Both the position numbers and the translations under genes were made by a program. Positions 34,573-45,042 of a stretch of DNA of 64,000 nt are shown piece after piece (the first letter of the stretch is position 1; each line of letters begins with the position of its first letter). Under the pieces are notes generated by a model. That model ran no database searches and had not been told where the DNA came from. It saw nothing but the letters and a program-made list of their open reading frames with translations. The DNA comes from Thermaerobacillus caldiproteolyticus. GTDB taxonomy: Bacteria; Bacillota; Bacilli; Bacillales; Anoxybacillaceae. The DNA lies in the NCBI RefSeq assembly GCF_013761245.1, contig NZ_JACDUT010000013.1, positions 19,031 to 83,030 on the forward strand, in the 5' to 3' direction.

Positions 34573-35679
34573 GTGAACGAAAAAGTAAAACGATTTGTTG
34601 AAGGGTTTTTAATTGACACATTTCAGCGTGATTTAATTAGCTGGTTTGAAAAAGAACAGCGCGATTTGCCTTGGCGAAAAGATACAGATCCTTATAAAAT
34701 ATGGGTTTCAGAAGTGATGTTACAACAGACAAGAGTCGAAACGGTTATTCCATACTTTCATCATTTTATGGAACAGTTTCCGACTTTAGAAGCGTTAGCG
34801 GATGCCGATGAGGAAAAAGTGCTAAAAGCGTGGGAAGGACTTGGGTATTATTCACGCATACGAAACTTGCATGCCGCTGTTAAAGAAGTGAAAGAACGAT
34901 ATGGCGGAAAAGTGCCGAATCGAGTCGAAGAGTTTTCTAAGCTAAAAGGTGTCGGGCCTTATACGACTGGAGCCGTATTAAGCATTGCATACGGCATTCC
35001 TGAACCGGCTGTCGATGGCAACGTCATGCGCGTGCTGTCGCGTATTTTTCTTGTATGGGACGATATTACGAAAGCGGGAACAAGAAAACTGTTTGAAGGG
35101 ATTGTCAGAGAAATTATTGATGAAGAAAATCCTTCTTATTTTAACCAAGCGCTAATGGAACTTGGGGCATTAATTTGTATTCCGCGAAATCCAGCCTGTT
35201 TGCTTTGTCCGGTGCAAGCGCATTGCCGAGCGTTTCATGAAGGAGTGCAGGGGGAACTACCGGTCAAAACGAAAAAAACGAACGTCAGAGAAATGCCGAT
35301 TGTGGCTGCGGTTGTCCAGAATGAGTGTGGCAAGGTGCTGATCCATAAGCGTGACAGTGAAGGGTTGCTTGCAAATTTATGGGAGTTTCCGAACTGTGAA
35401 GTAGTCCATTCACGAGAAAATCCGAAAACGCAACTGGAAATATTTTTGAAAGAGGAATACGGAGTAACGGTCCAGCTTGAGCAGCCGTTCGCGGCTTTAG
35501 AGCATGTGTTTTCGCATTTAATTTGGAATATTGTTGTCTACTATGGTAAAATCGTTAGCGACATTGTGGAAACAGAGCGTCTCAAACTTGTTGATGAGCA
35601 TGAAATTAGTGAGTATGCATTTCCTGTTTCTCATCAACGCATTTGGCACGAGTACAAGGAGAAAGGAACAGGTGGATAG
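34573..35679 (+). CDS. mutY: A/G-specific adenine glycosylase MutY
   Basis: Removes adenine mispaired with 8-oxoguanine. The 368-residue protein has [20 protein letters not shown], the [12 protein letters not shown] segment with the catalytic Glu, the helix-hairpin-helix [12 protein letters not shown] with the catalytic Asp in VDGNVMRV, and the 4Fe-4S cysteines [17 protein letters not shown] (C-x6-C-x2-C-x5-C). A Nudix-like C-terminal domain (about 240-360) recognises 8-oxoG. GTG at 34573 with TTGGAGGAAGC is the best start. It corresponds to yfhQ of B. subtilis. Confidence 0.94.
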   Translation: MNEKVKRFVEGFLIDTFQRDLISWFEKEQRDLPWRKDTDPYKIWVSEVMLQQTRVETVIPYFHHFMEQFPTLEALADADEEKVLKAWEGLGYYSRIRNLHAAVKEVKERYGGKVPNRVEEFSKLKGVGPYTTGAVLSIAYGIPEPAVDGNVMRVLSRIFLVWDDITKAGTRKLFEGIVREIIDEENPSYFNQALMELGALICIPRNPACLLCPVQAHCRAFHEGVQGELPVKTKKTNVREMPIVAAVVQNECGKVLIHKRDSEGLLANLWEFPNCEVVHSRENPKTQLEIFLKEEYGVTVQLEQPFAALEHVFSHLIWNIVVYYGKIVSDIVETERLKLVDEHEISEYAFPVSHQRIWHEYKEKGTGG

Positions 35680-35694
35680 TCTCCACCTGTTTTT
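35667..35694. terminator. Shared terminator of mutY and yfhS
   Basis: AACAGGTGGA and TCCACCTGTT form a ten-base stem with TTTT after it; it overlaps the ends of both convergent genes. Confidence 0.85.
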
Positions 35695-35917
35695 AGTCAT
35701 ACGATAGCTGTGTGCCTTGCGTATAGGTGGCTTCGTTTCGTTTCAAACCGCCGCGCGCTTCAATTTCTTCAATAATTTCGCGGTGAATCGTTTGTCCTTC
35801 TGCATTTAAATATGGAGCGATTTGTTGAAACGAATGATGAAAAAAAGCAAGTTCACTATCTTTCCATTCCGATTTTGAAATCATGGAAAGCTCTGTCATA
35901 TCACGACCAACGTACAT
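35693..35917 (-). CDS. yfhS: YfhS-like small protein
   Basis: A 74-residue protein, MYVGRDMTELSMISKSEWKD then ELAFFHHSFQQIAPYLNAEG and IHREIIEEIEARGGLKRNEA. It resembles YfhS, which lies between mutY and fabL in B. subtilis and is made in sporulating cells; its function is unknown. ATG at 35917 follows AAAGGAGGTACAGCC. The YfhS name rests mostly on position. Confidence 0.72.
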   Translation of the reverse strand: MYVGRDMTELSMISKSEWKDSELAFFHHSFQQIAPYLNAEGQTIHREIIEEIEARGGLKRNEATYTQGTQLSYD

Positions 35918-35971
35918 GGCTGTACCTCCTTTTTTCATAGTTTAAAAAACAGCCTATGTATTTATACATAA

Positions 35972-36742
<771 letters not shown>

Positions 36743-36800
36743 TTTTTATGGATAGAAACGTCACCTTCTGGACACATTAAGTCACGTGGAGGTGATAACG

Positions 36801-36992
36801 ATGGCAAAACAACCGAACAAAACAGCAGCAGGCACTAATGTTCAAGAAGTAAGACAACAAAATGCTCAATCTGCACAAGCTGGCGCAGCAGGTCAATACG
36901 GTACAGAATTTGCGTCAGAAACAAGTGCACAACAAGTAAAACAACAAAACGCTCAAGCGGAAGCTCGCAAAGCGCAAAATTCAAGCAAATAA
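36801..36992 (+). CDS. sspE: Gamma-type small acid-soluble spore protein SspE
   Basis: A spore core storage protein that is degraded during germination to supply amino acids. The 63-residue protein is rich in Gln, Asn and Ala, with two repeats (VRQQNAQSAQ and VKQQNAQAEA) around the YGTEFASET germination-protease site. It is shorter than B. subtilis SspE. ATG at 36801 follows GGAGGTGATAACG. It lies between fabL and ygaB as expected. Confidence 0.92.
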   Translation: MAKQPNKTAAGTNVQEVRQQNAQSAQAGAAGQYGTEFASETSAQQVKQQNAQAEARKAQNSSK

Positions 36993-37001
36993 CAACATTA
37001 G

Positions 37002-37037
37002 ACAGGCGCTCTTTTTTCGGGAAGGGCGCCTGTTTGC
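37002..37037 (+). terminator. Terminator of sspE
   Basis: ACAGGCGCT and GGCGCCTGT pair around a T-rich loop, followed by TTGCTT; a strong G/C stem. Confidence 0.75.
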
Positions 37038-37138
37038 TTCTCGACAAAAGTTACCACAACTTTACATATATAGTCAAAGGAGATCCCTCTCTTTTTCCCG
37101 AATGTAATGAGTATAGGATGCGGAAAGGGGAGAGGAAC

Positions 37139-37411
37139 GTGGAGCCTTTTGACCGTTTAGTAAGTGAACAGTTAAAAACGATGGATCAGCTATTGTTTTT
37201 ACAATCGGAAATCGAGCGTTGCCAAGCGCTTGAAGAAGAGTTAATCGAACTGCAGAACGAAGCGAAATTGCAGTCGATTCAAGAAGAAATTCAACAAATG
37301 AAGCAACAGTTAAAGGAAATTCAAAGAGTGTTTGAAAAGCAGACGGAAGAGGTTATTCAATCATATCAAAGACAGTATCGCCGCGTTTGCGAGCCATCTC
37401 CACATCTTTGA
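37139..37411 (+). CDS. ygaB: YgaB family coiled-coil protein
   Basis: A 90-residue helical protein: EPFDRLVSEQLKTMDQLLFL, QSEIERCQALEEELIELQNE, then QEEIQQMKQQLKEIQRVFEK. It is a continuous coiled coil and matches YgaB. GTG at 37139 is preceded by AAAGGGGAGAGG. Function unknown. Its stop codon falls in the loop region of the terminator that follows. Confidence 0.82.
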   Translation: MEPFDRLVSEQLKTMDQLLFLQSEIERCQALEEELIELQNEAKLQSIQEEIQQMKQQLKEIQRVFEKQTEEVIQSYQRQYRRVCEPSPHL

Positions 37412-37425
37412 TGGCTCTTTTGTTT
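37391..37425 (+). terminator. Terminator overlapping the end of ygaB
   Basis: GAGCCATC / GATGGCTC with an 11-base loop, followed by TTTTGTTTTC. Confidence 0.8.
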
Positions 37426-37488
37426 TCATTTCCAAACCGAACCGTTATAATAAAAAAAGAAGTGCCCAGATGAAAGTAGGGAGAAAAG

Positions 37489-38022
37489 ATGGCAGGCTAT
37501 CCTGTTGAAGGAGAAATCATTCAAATCCATAGTTATAAGCATAACGGTTTGATCCATCGGGTATGGGAAGAGACAATGGTGTTAAAAGGGACTCCCACTT
37601 ATATTATCGCTGCAAATGACCGAACCATTGTGACGGAGGCAGATGGACGGACATGGGTTACAAGAGAACCAGCCATTTGCTTTTTTCATGCAAGGCATTG
37701 GTTTAATATTATTGGAATGATTCGTGAAGACGGAATATATTACTACTGTAATCTTAGTTCGCCGTTTGTGTGGGACGACGAAGCATTAAAATACATTGAT
37801 TATGATTTAGATGTGAAAGTCTTCCCTGATATGACGTATGTTCTTCTTGATGAAGATGAATACGAACGGCATCGCCGCGAAATGAACTACCCAAACGTGA
37901 TTGACCGCATTTTAAAAAACAACGTGCGAAAGCTCATAAGCTGGATTCATGAAAGAAAAGGTCCGTTTGCTCCGGATTTTATTGATATGTGGTATGAAAA
38001 ATTTCTTTCTTACCGAAAGTAA
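37489..38022 (+). CDS. ygaC: DUF402 nucleoside tri-/diphosphatase family protein YgaC
   Basis: A 177-residue protein of the DUF402/Ntdp family; a staphylococcal member hydrolyses nucleoside tri- and diphosphates. Family segments are [73 protein letters not shown] and [10 protein letters not shown], including the acidic residues that would bind metal. ATG at 37489 has AGTAGGGAGAAAAG upstream. Activity here is inferred from the family. Confidence 0.85.
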   Translation: MAGYPVEGEIIQIHSYKHNGLIHRVWEETMVLKGTPTYIIAANDRTIVTEADGRTWVTREPAICFFHARHWFNIIGMIREDGIYYYCNLSSPFVWDDEALKYIDYDLDVKVFPDMTYVLLDEDEYERHRREMNYPNVIDRILKNNVRKLISWIHERKGPFAPDFIDMWYEKFLSYRK

Positions 38023-38041
38023 ATAGGCATGGAAGCAAAAA

Positions 38042-38070
38042 GCCTGTTCGTTGTTGCAAACAGGTTTTTC
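38042..38070 (+). terminator. Weak hairpin between ygaC and ygaD
   Basis: CCTGTT / AACAGG with a ten-base loop and TTTTTC. It lies 22 bases before the ygaD start, so it may act as a terminator or attenuator. Confidence 0.5.
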
Positions 38071-38092
38071 TGCTTTTAAGGGGGACTTGTCC

Positions 38093-39847
38093 GTGAACAA
38101 TATTCGGCGCTATATGCAATTTGTTCGCCCTTATAAATGGCATATCATTGCTACAATGGTGATCGGGATTATTAAATTCGCTATTCCGCTTCTTATTCCG
38201 ATGTTGCTTAAATATGTCGTGGATGATATTATTGGAAGCCAGCAGTTAAGCATGTCCGCAAAAACATCGCGACTTTGGTGGGCATTAATTGTCATGTTGT
38301 TCATTTTTGTTGTCATTCGTCCGATTGTGGAATATTACCGCCAGTATTTTGCACAATGGACCGGAAGTAAAGTGCTGTATGACATCCGCAATCGTTTATT
38401 TACACATATGCAAAAGTTAAGCTTTACATACTATGCCAATCATCGTACGGGAGAAGTCATTTCGCGCGTCATTAATGATGTAGAGCAGACAAAGGATTTT
38501 ATTATTACAGGGCTTATGAATCTTTGGCTTGACATGGCGACAATTGTGATCGCTCTTTTCATTATGGTGCGGATGGACGTGAAATTGACGCTTATTTCGG
38601 TAAGCACTCTACCGATTTATGCTTTTTCCGTGAAATACTTTTTTGGTCGGTTACGAAGGTTAACAAGAACGCGTTCTCAGGCGTTAGCTGAATTGCAAGC
38701 GTATTTACATGAGCGCGTACAAGGAATGCCTGTTATCAAAAGCTTTGCGATTGAAGATGAGGAGCAGAAGCGATTTCATCAACAAAACAACAATTTTTTA
38801 ACAAAAGCACTTATGCATACGAGCTGGAACGCTAAAGCGTTTGCAGTTGTGAATACGGTGACTGATATTGCCCCAATCATTGTTATTGGTTATGCCGGGT
38901 ATGAAGTGTTGCTTGGGAATTTAACGATTGGTACGTTGGTCGCTTTCGTTGGGTACATTGACCGACTTTATACCCCATTGCGCCGTCTCGTCAATTCTTC
39001 CACAACGTTAACACAGTCGTTCGCTTCGATGGACCGGATGTTTGAGTTTTTAGACGAAACGTATGATATTACAGATTCCCCTGATGCTATCCGTTGTGAG
39101 AAAGTGAAAGGCAACGTGGTGTTTGAGCATGTGTCGTTTGCGTATGACAAGGATGAACCGCCAGTGCTCCGAGACATTTCGTTTTCGGTCAAAGCGGGGG
39201 AGACGATCGCTCTTGTCGGCATGAGCGGTGGGGGAAAGTCGACATTAGTCAGTTTAATTCCGCGATTTTATGATGTTACGAGCGGCCGGATTTTATTAGA
39301 TGGAGTTGATATTCGCAATTTCAACGTCCGGAGTTTGCGGGATAAAATTGGCATAGTATTTCAAGACAGCTTTTTATTTAGCGATTCTGTAAAGGAAAAT
39401 ATTTTGTTTGGAAAACCGGGAGCTACGGATGAAGAAGTCATTGCAGCAGCGAAAGCGGCGAACGCTCATGACTTTATTATGAATTTGCCAAACGGTTACA
39501 ACACGAAAGTAGGCGAGCGCGGGGTGAAATTATCCGGGGGACAGAAGCAGCGCATTGCAATTGCGCGCGTGTTTTTAAAAAATCCACCGTTACTCATTTT
39601 TGACGAGGCAACATCTGCTCTTGATTTAGAAAGTGAGCATTACATTCAAGAGGCAATGGAAAGACTGGCGAAAAATCGCACAACCTTTATCATTGCCCAT
39701 CGCTTGTCGACCATCACCCATGCCGATCGCATTTTCCTCATTGAAGACGGAAAAATCGTTGAAAGCGGTACGCACGAGGAACTCATGAATCAAAAAGGAC
39801 AGTATTATAATTTATTTACTATTCAACAATTGAATCATGAGCAATAA
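38093..39847 (+). CDS. ygaD: ABC exporter with fused membrane and ATPase domains (YgaD)
   Basis: A 584-residue MsbA/LmrA-type half-transporter that would work as a homodimer and export hydrophobic or peptide substrates. Six membrane helices occupy about residues 15-290; the ATPase domain has Walker [10 protein letters not shown], the Q-loop IVFQDSFLF, the signature [10 protein letters not shown], Walker [13 protein letters not shown] and the switch His in [12 protein letters not shown] at 38093 follows AAGGGGGACTTGTCC. Substrate unknown. Position fits ygaD. Confidence 0.9.
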   Translation: MNNIRRYMQFVRPYKWHIIATMVIGIIKFAIPLLIPMLLKYVVDDIIGSQQLSMSAKTSRLWWALIVMLFIFVVIRPIVEYYRQYFAQWTGSKVLYDIRNRLFTHMQKLSFTYYANHRTGEVISRVINDVEQTKDFIITGLMNLWLDMATIVIALFIMVRMDVKLTLISVSTLPIYAFSVKYFFGRLRRLTRTRSQALAELQAYLHERVQGMPVIKSFAIEDEEQKRFHQQNNNFLTKALMHTSWNAKAFAVVNTVTDIAPIIVIGYAGYEVLLGNLTIGTLVAFVGYIDRLYTPLRRLVNSSTTLTQSFASMDRMFEFLDETYDITDSPDAIRCEKVKGNVVFEHVSFAYDKDEPPVLRDISFSVKAGETIALVGMSGGGKSTLVSLIPRFYDVTSGRILLDGVDIRNFNVRSLRDKIGIVFQDSFLFSDSVKENILFGKPGATDEEVIAAAKAANAHDFIMNLPNGYNTKVGERGVKLSGGQKQRIAIARVFLKNPPLLIFDEATSALDLESEHYIQEAMERLAKNRTTFIIAHRLSTITHADRIFLIEDGKIVESGTHEELMNQKGQYYNLFTIQQLNHEQ

Positions 39848-39898
39848 AAATAGAGGGAGCAAAAATACTTATATTATTAGGAAAAAGAAAGTATATAT

Positions 39899-39938
39899 GG
39901 AAAAAGCGACTTTATCCATGATAAAGCCGCTTTTTTTC
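39899..39938 (+). terminator. Terminator after ygaD
   Basis: AAAAAGCGACTTTATC pairs with GATAAAGCCGCTTTTT around CATG with one mismatch, then TTTC. Confidence 0.8.
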
Positions 39939-40091
39939 ATATGTTTGTCATTTGTGGTTGGTTTATTCTGATAATTTGATTTTTTTTAAATATTATATAT
40001 TGTATTATCCTACTATACATGGCATAATTTTAATTAAAATGACAGAATAATACTAAAATTCTTTTCTGGCATATGAAATAGGGGGGATACG

Positions 40092-41117
40092 ATGAGTGGG
40101 GACCCGGTGTTAGAAGTAAAAGGATTAAAAACATCCTTTTTTACAGATGACGGGGAAATTCCGGCGGTCGATGATATTAGTTTTTACATAAACGAAGGAG
40201 AAATTTTAGGAGTCGTTGGAGAATCGGGATGCGGAAAAAGTGTCACCTCCTTATCGATTATGGGACTACTGCCGAAAGGAATCGGAAAGATTGTCAGCGG
40301 TGACATTTTATTCAAAGGAGAAAACATCGTTCACGTGACCGAAAAGCGAATGAAAGAAATTCGCGGTAACGAAATCGCGATGATTTTCCAAGAACCGATG
40401 ACGTCGTTAAATCCGCTATTTACGATTGGCAACCAACTCGTCGAGGCGATCCGGATACATACCGATATGAACAAAAAACAGGCTCGCGTACGGGCGGTAG
40501 AAATGTTAAAGCTTGTCGGTCTTCCGCGTGCGGAGGAAATCATGGAGGAATATCCTCACCAACTGTCCGGTGGGATGAGACAAAGGGTAATGATCGCAAT
40601 GGCGATGGTATGCAATCCTTCGCTATTGATTGCCGATGAGCCGACGACAGCGTTAGATGTTACTATTCAGGCACAAATTTTGGCATTAATGAAAGAATTA
40701 AATCGACAATTTGGCACAGCGATTATGATGATTACGCACGATTTAGGAGTTGTTGCCGAAGTATGTCAGCGCGTGATTGTCATGTATTCGGGAAACATTG
40801 TCGAAGAAGGGGATGTGCGTACAATTTTCAAACATCCGAAGCATCCATACACAGTGGGATTGATTCAGTCTGTACCTGATATTCGAGGGAAAAAAGAGCG
40901 TCTTTACTCGATTCCGGGAAGTGTGCCAAAGCCCGGTTCGATTCAGCAAGGTTGCCGTTTTGCTGCGCGATGTGAACACGCATTTGAGCGATGTTTTCGT
41001 GAAACTCCGTCGCTATACGAAACAGGGAAAAACGGGCATCGAGTTCGTTGCTTTTTGCAGCTGAGAGAGGAGGAACAAAACCGTGGGCGAACCGCTGTTA
41101 CAAGTGAACGGACTTAA
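40092..41117 (+). CDS. appD: Oligopeptide ABC transporter ATP-binding protein AppD/OppD
   Basis: First ATPase of a peptide importer. The 341-residue protein has Walker A GESGCGKS, the Q-loop [13 protein letters not shown], signature LSGGMRQRV, Walker [13 protein letters not shown] and the OppD/DppD C-terminal extension ending in [16 protein letters not shown], whose cysteines may bind an Fe-S cluster as in other DppD proteins. ATG at 40092 follows ATAGGGGGGATACG. It overlaps the next gene by 35 bases. Gene order D-F-A-B-C equals that of the B. subtilis app operon, which is the main reason for the symbol. Confidence 0.88.
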   Translation: MSGDPVLEVKGLKTSFFTDDGEIPAVDDISFYINEGEILGVVGESGCGKSVTSLSIMGLLPKGIGKIVSGDILFKGENIVHVTEKRMKEIRGNEIAMIFQEPMTSLNPLFTIGNQLVEAIRIHTDMNKKQARVRAVEMLKLVGLPRAEEIMEEYPHQLSGGMRQRVMIAMAMVCNPSLLIADEPTTALDVTIQAQILALMKELNRQFGTAIMMITHDLGVVAEVCQRVIVMYSGNIVEEGDVRTIFKHPKHPYTVGLIQSVPDIRGKKERLYSIPGSVPKPGSIQQGCRFAARCEHAFERCFRETPSLYETGKNGHRVRCFLQLREEEQNRGRTAVTSERT

Positions 41118-42048
41118 AAAATATTTTCCGATTACAGGGGGAGTGTTTAGTAAAGAAATTGGTGAAGTCAAAGCGGTCGATGATGTGTCCTTCACGGTAT
41201 ACAAAGGAGAAACGCTAGGAATTGTCGGTGAAAGCGGCTGCGGTAAATCGACGACGGGACGCATGATTCTCCGTTTGCTCGAGCCGACAGAAGGATCCAT
41301 CATATTTGAAGGACAAGAGATCACCCGTTTATCGAAATCGGCATTACGAAAAATGCGGCGTGACATGCAAATGATTTTTCAAGATCCTTTTGCTTCGTTA
41401 AATCCGCGTCATACGGTAGAAAAAATTTTAGAAGAGCCGCTTATCGTACACGGTATTGGCTCTAAACAAGAGAGAAAAAAGCGCGTTCAAGAAATGCTAG
41501 AAGTGGTAGGGCTCGGCCGTTATCATGCGAAGCGGTATCCCCATCAGTTTAGCGGCGGACAACGTCAACGCATCGGCATCGCTCGGGCGTTAATGACCCA
41601 TCCAAAGCTCATTATTGCTGATGAACCTGTGTCAGCGCTAGACGTGTCGATTCAAGCGCAAGTGCTGAATTTATTAGAAGATTTACAGAAAGAATTCGGA
41701 TTAACGTACATCTTTATTGCGCATGATTTAGGAGTCGTTCGGCATATTAGTGACCGTGTCGGTGTAATGTATTTAGGCAGGCTTGTTGAATTGGCTGATA
41801 GCGATACGTTATACCAATCTCCTAAGCACCCATATACCAAGGCGCTGTTATCAGCAGTCCCTATTCCTGACCCAGAGCATCAGCAAGAAAGGCAGCTTTT
41901 AGCCGGAGATTTACCGAGTCCGGCCAATCCGCCAAAAGGATGTGCCTTCCATACGCGTTGTAGTGCTTGTATGGACATTTGCAAAACAACTCGCCCAGAG
42001 TTTAAAGAAGTAGAACAAGGGCATTACGTTGCTTGCCACCTTTATTAG
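41083..42048 (+). CDS. appF: Oligopeptide ABC transporter ATP-binding protein AppF/OppF
   Basis: Second ATPase of the importer, 321 residues. It has the OppF-type start ([18 protein letters not shown]), Walker [30 protein letters not shown], signature [15 protein letters not shown], Walker [21 protein letters not shown] and C-terminal cysteines ([15 protein letters not shown]). GTG at 41083 follows GAGAGGAGGAACAAAACC and lies inside appD, so both are translated in coupled fashion. Confidence 0.88.
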   Translation: MGEPLLQVNGLKKYFPITGGVFSKEIGEVKAVDDVSFTVYKGETLGIVGESGCGKSTTGRMILRLLEPTEGSIIFEGQEITRLSKSALRKMRRDMQMIFQDPFASLNPRHTVEKILEEPLIVHGIGSKQERKKRVQEMLEVVGLGRYHAKRYPHQFSGGQRQRIGIARALMTHPKLIIADEPVSALDVSIQAQVLNLLEDLQKEFGLTYIFIAHDLGVVRHISDRVGVMYLGRLVELADSDTLYQSPKHPYTKALLSAVPIPDPEHQQERQLLAGDLPSPANPPKGCAFHTRCSACMDICKTTRPEFKEVEQGHYVACHLY

Positions 42049-42101
42049 GAAGTTGGCAAACAACGAATGATATAAATGACGTTAAAAAGGGGGAAATCAT
42101 T

Positions 42102-43700
42102 GTGAGGAAAAAATCAATAGCGACATTGCTTGCATTTATGCTCGCATTGTCGATGGTGCTTGTCGGCTGTGGAAAATCGGAAAAGACAAGCAGTGGAAAA
42201 GGCGAATCGTCACAAAGTACATTAGTGTATGGTCGCGGCGGTGATTCTGTTGCGCTTGATCCCGCCACAGTAACCGATGGTGAATCGCTAAAAGTGACGA
42301 AAAATATTTTTGATACATTGCTAGACTATAACGAGAACGATACAACCGTGCAACCGGCTCTAGCAACAAAATGGACAATTTCTAAAGATGGTTTAACGTA
42401 TACGTTTGAGCTTCGCAAAGGCGTCAAATTCCATGATGGCACAGATTTTAACGCCCAAGCGGTTGTGTTCAACTTTGAGCGCTGGGCCAACGGAAATGCT
42501 GATAAATTCCCTTATTACGGCTCGATGTTTGGCGGCTACAAAAACGATGCAAGCCATGTAATCAAAGAAGTAAAAGCAGTGGATGATTACACGGTGCAAT
42601 TTGTCTTAAAGCGTCCGCAAGCTCCATTTTTGAAAAATATCGCGATGACGCCGTTTGCGATCGCTAGCCCAACAGCGGTGAAGAAATACGGTGACAAATT
42701 TGCGGAACATCCTGTCGGTACGGGTCCATTCGTTTTTAAAGAATGGAAACGCAATGAGCGCATCGTATTAGAGAAAAACAAAGACTACTGGTTAAAAGGC
42801 TACCCAAAATTAAATCAATTAATCTTCGTTTCTATTCCTGATAACTCTGCGCGCTTAAATGCGTTGCTAAAAGGCGAAATTGATTTAATGGAAGATTTGA
42901 ATCCATCTGATTTGAAAAAGTTAGAAGGAAATAAAGATTTCCAAATTTTCAAGCGTCCATCCATGAACGTCGGTTACGTTGGTTTAACGGCAACAAGAGG
43001 ACCGTTGAAAAACAAATTAGTTCGTCAAGCATTGAACTATGCAGTTGACAAAAAAGCGATCATTGATGCGTTTTACGCAGGACAAGCCGAGCCAGCGAAA
43101 AACCCAATGCCGCCAAGTATTCCTGGCTATAACGACGATATTAAAGATTATCCATTTGATTTAGAGAAAGCCAAACAACTTCTTGCTCAAGCAGGATATC
43201 CAAATGGATTTGAGATGGAGCTATGGGCAATGCCTGTTCCGCGTCCATATATGCCGGATGGACAAAAAGTAGCGGAAGCCCTTCAAGCGAATTTTGCAAA
43301 AATTGGTGTTAAAGCAAAAATCGTTACTTACGAATGGGCAACGTATTTAGATAAAGCGGCAAAAGGAGAAGCAGATGCGTTCTTGCTTGGGTGGACAGGA
43401 GATAACGGCGATGCTGATAACTTCTTGTATGCTTTATTAGACAAAGATAGCATTGGCAGCAACAACTTTACGTATTATTCAAATGATGAGCTTCACAATA
43501 TTTTAGTCGAAGCGCAAACGATCAGCGATGAAAACAAACGGAATGAGCTTTACAAAAAAGCACAAGAAATTATTAAAGAAGATGCACCATGGATCCCGCT
43601 CGTACACTCAACACCATTGTTAGCAGGTAAAGCCAATATTAAAGGGTTTAACCCACATCCAACCGGTTCTGATAAATTTACAAAAGTAGAGTTGCAATAA
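42102..43700 (+). CDS. appA: Peptide ABC transporter substrate-binding lipoprotein AppA
   Basis: A 532-residue extracellular binding protein. The signal peptide ends with lipobox VLVGC, giving lipid-modified Cys23. The solute-binding family 5 fold is shown by LDPATVTDGESLKVTKNIFD, TYTFELRKGVKFHDGTDFNA and GTGPFVFKEWKRNE. The close resemblance to DppE/nickel-type proteins means dipeptides, oligopeptides or a metallophore are all possible. GTG at 42102 follows AAAGGGGGAAATCATT. A strong hairpin follows the stop, which would favour this gene's mRNA over the permeases, as is common for binding proteins. Confidence 0.88.
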   Translation: MRKKSIATLLAFMLALSMVLVGCGKSEKTSSGKGESSQSTLVYGRGGDSVALDPATVTDGESLKVTKNIFDTLLDYNENDTTVQPALATKWTISKDGLTYTFELRKGVKFHDGTDFNAQAVVFNFERWANGNADKFPYYGSMFGGYKNDASHVIKEVKAVDDYTVQFVLKRPQAPFLKNIAMTPFAIASPTAVKKYGDKFAEHPVGTGPFVFKEWKRNERIVLEKNKDYWLKGYPKLNQLIFVSIPDNSARLNALLKGEIDLMEDLNPSDLKKLEGNKDFQIFKRPSMNVGYVGLTATRGPLKNKLVRQALNYAVDKKAIIDAFYAGQAEPAKNPMPPSIPGYNDDIKDYPFDLEKAKQLLAQAGYPNGFEMELWAMPVPRPYMPDGQKVAEALQANFAKIGVKAKIVTYEWATYLDKAAKGEADAFLLGWTGDNGDADNFLYALLDKDSIGSNNFTYYSNDELHNILVEAQTISDENKRNELYKKAQEIIKEDAPWIPLVHSTPLLAGKANIKGFNPHPTGSDKFTKVELQ

Positions 43701-43711
43701 ATCTGTGTGGC

Positions 43712-43739
43712 GGGGAGGAGTGCATCCTCTCCCTTTTTC
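43712..43739 (+). terminator. Hairpin after appA (partial terminator)
   Basis: GGGGAGGA pairs with TCCTCTCCC around GTGCA with one bulge and is followed by TTTTTC. It may cause partial termination before appB. Confidence 0.75.
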
Positions 43740-43754
43740 ATAATAAATGGGAAA

Positions 43755-43905
43755 CGAAACCGGTCTAGCGCACGCGTCTAACCGGTTTGCACCTTGACTC
43801 AGCATCGATGCAGTAATTGCTTAAATCATAACTGGACAAGTGATGCTTTAAGCAGCTCGGTGTCAAACCGGCTTCTTTTGAGGAAGGCGCTCCTGTGCGG
43901 GGAAG
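43755..43905 (+). promoter_or_regulatory. Competing hairpins between appA and appB
   Basis: Segment A (AAACCGGT, 43757-43764) is complementary to segment B (AACCGGTTT, 43780-43788), and B is also complementary to segment C within GGTGTCAAACCGGC (43859-43872). B can pair with A or with C but not both. The B-C stem extends through TGCACC/GGTGTCA and GCATC/GATGC. The 320-base gap between appA and appB has no supported gene. Confidence 0.45.
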
Positions 43906-44020
43906 AGCATTTATCCATCGAGGGAGTCAAGATGGTGACATTTCTCTGCTTGTCTACAGGATATGGGATGCTTGCGTTGTTCTTCTGAATGGATAGCCAG
44001 TTGAAAAAGGAGTGAGAGCC

Positions 44021-45028
44021 GTGTTTTCTTACACATTACGAAGGGTATTCATGGTGATTCCTGTTCTCTTAGGAATGTCGCTGGTTGTCTTTTTTATGAT
44101 TCGAGCGATTCCAGGCAATCCGGCTCAAGTGATTTTAGGACAAAAAGCGACAAAAGAGGCTGTAGAAGCGTTAACTCATAAATTAGGGCTCGACCAGCCG
44201 TGGTACATTCAATATATCAAATACTTAGGTGGTCTGTTAAAAGGAGATTTAGGGGAATCAATTCGTACAGGAACTGCTGTGTCGCAGGAAATTTGGCCGT
44301 ATTTAGCGGCGACATTAGAGCTGTCTCTAGCGGCGATGGTGATTGCCGTTGTCATCGGAGTGAACGCTGGTATTATTAGCGCATGGTTTCAAAATTCATG
44401 GTTCGATTATATTGCGATGATATTGGCGCTGATTGGTGTATCCATGCCGATTTTTTGGCTCGGATTAATGGAACAATGGGCATTTGCGATTCAGTTGGAT
44501 TGGCTGCCGACGTCAGGGCGGGAAGATGTAAGAAATCCGATTGAACCGATTACCCATCTTTATTTAGTGGATACACTGTTACAAGGAAATACGGAACAGT
44601 TTATGCAAGTATTGCAGCATTTAATTTTGCCAAGTGTGGCTTTGGCCACCATTCCGATGGCGATTATTGCCCGCATTACTCGTTCAAGCATGTTAGAAGT
44701 GATGAAGTCCGATTATATTCGTACAGCACGTGCTAAAGGATTAAGCATGTTTTGGGTGGTGTACAAGCATTCGTTAAAAAATGCGATTATTCCCGTATTG
44801 ACTGTCATCGGTTTACAAACGGGGTTATTGCTGGGAGGAGCGATTTTAACGGAAACGATTTTTAGCTGGCCGGGAATTGGGCGATATATTTATGAAGCAA
44901 TAGGGTACCGCGACTATCCAGTGATTCAGTCAGGAATTTTAATTGTAGCAACGATTTTTATCTTTATTAACTTAATTGTTGACCTTCTCTATGCTGCAAT
45001 TGACCCACGCATTAAGTACAACTCATAA
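44021..45028 (+). CDS. appB: Peptide ABC transporter permease AppB/DppB
   Basis: First permease, 335 residues with six membrane helices. It starts FSYTLRRVFMVIPVLLGMSL and has the periplasmic LGLDQPWYIQYIKYLGGLLK segment and the ATPase-contacting EAA loop YIRTARAKGLSMFWVVYKHS. GTG at 44021 has AAAAAGGAGTGAGAGCC upstream; a GTG three codons earlier overlaps this ribosome site. Some residues in the middle (WAFAIQLDWLPTSGREDVRN) extend the loop between helices compared with E. coli DppB. Confidence 0.88.
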   Translation: MFSYTLRRVFMVIPVLLGMSLVVFFMIRAIPGNPAQVILGQKATKEAVEALTHKLGLDQPWYIQYIKYLGGLLKGDLGESIRTGTAVSQEIWPYLAATLELSLAAMVIAVVIGVNAGIISAWFQNSWFDYIAMILALIGVSMPIFWLGLMEQWAFAIQLDWLPTSGREDVRNPIEPITHLYLVDTLLQGNTEQFMQVLQHLILPSVALATIPMAIIARITRSSMLEVMKSDYIRTARAKGLSMFWVVYKHSLKNAIIPVLTVIGLQTGLLLGGAILTETIFSWPGIGRYIYEAIGYRDYPVIQSGILIVATIFIFINLIVDLLYAAIDPRIKYNS

Positions 45029-45042
45029 AGGAGGGAACGAGC

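Noticed and set aside
36786..36992. CRISPR-like direct repeats
   Set aside because: The repeats are within the sspE coding sequence (gamma-type SASP repeats); no repeat-spacer array was seen anywhere in the window.
43794..43988. A 64-residue gene between appA and appB
   Set aside because: It runs through the hairpin region, has no ribosome site and no protein-like conservation.
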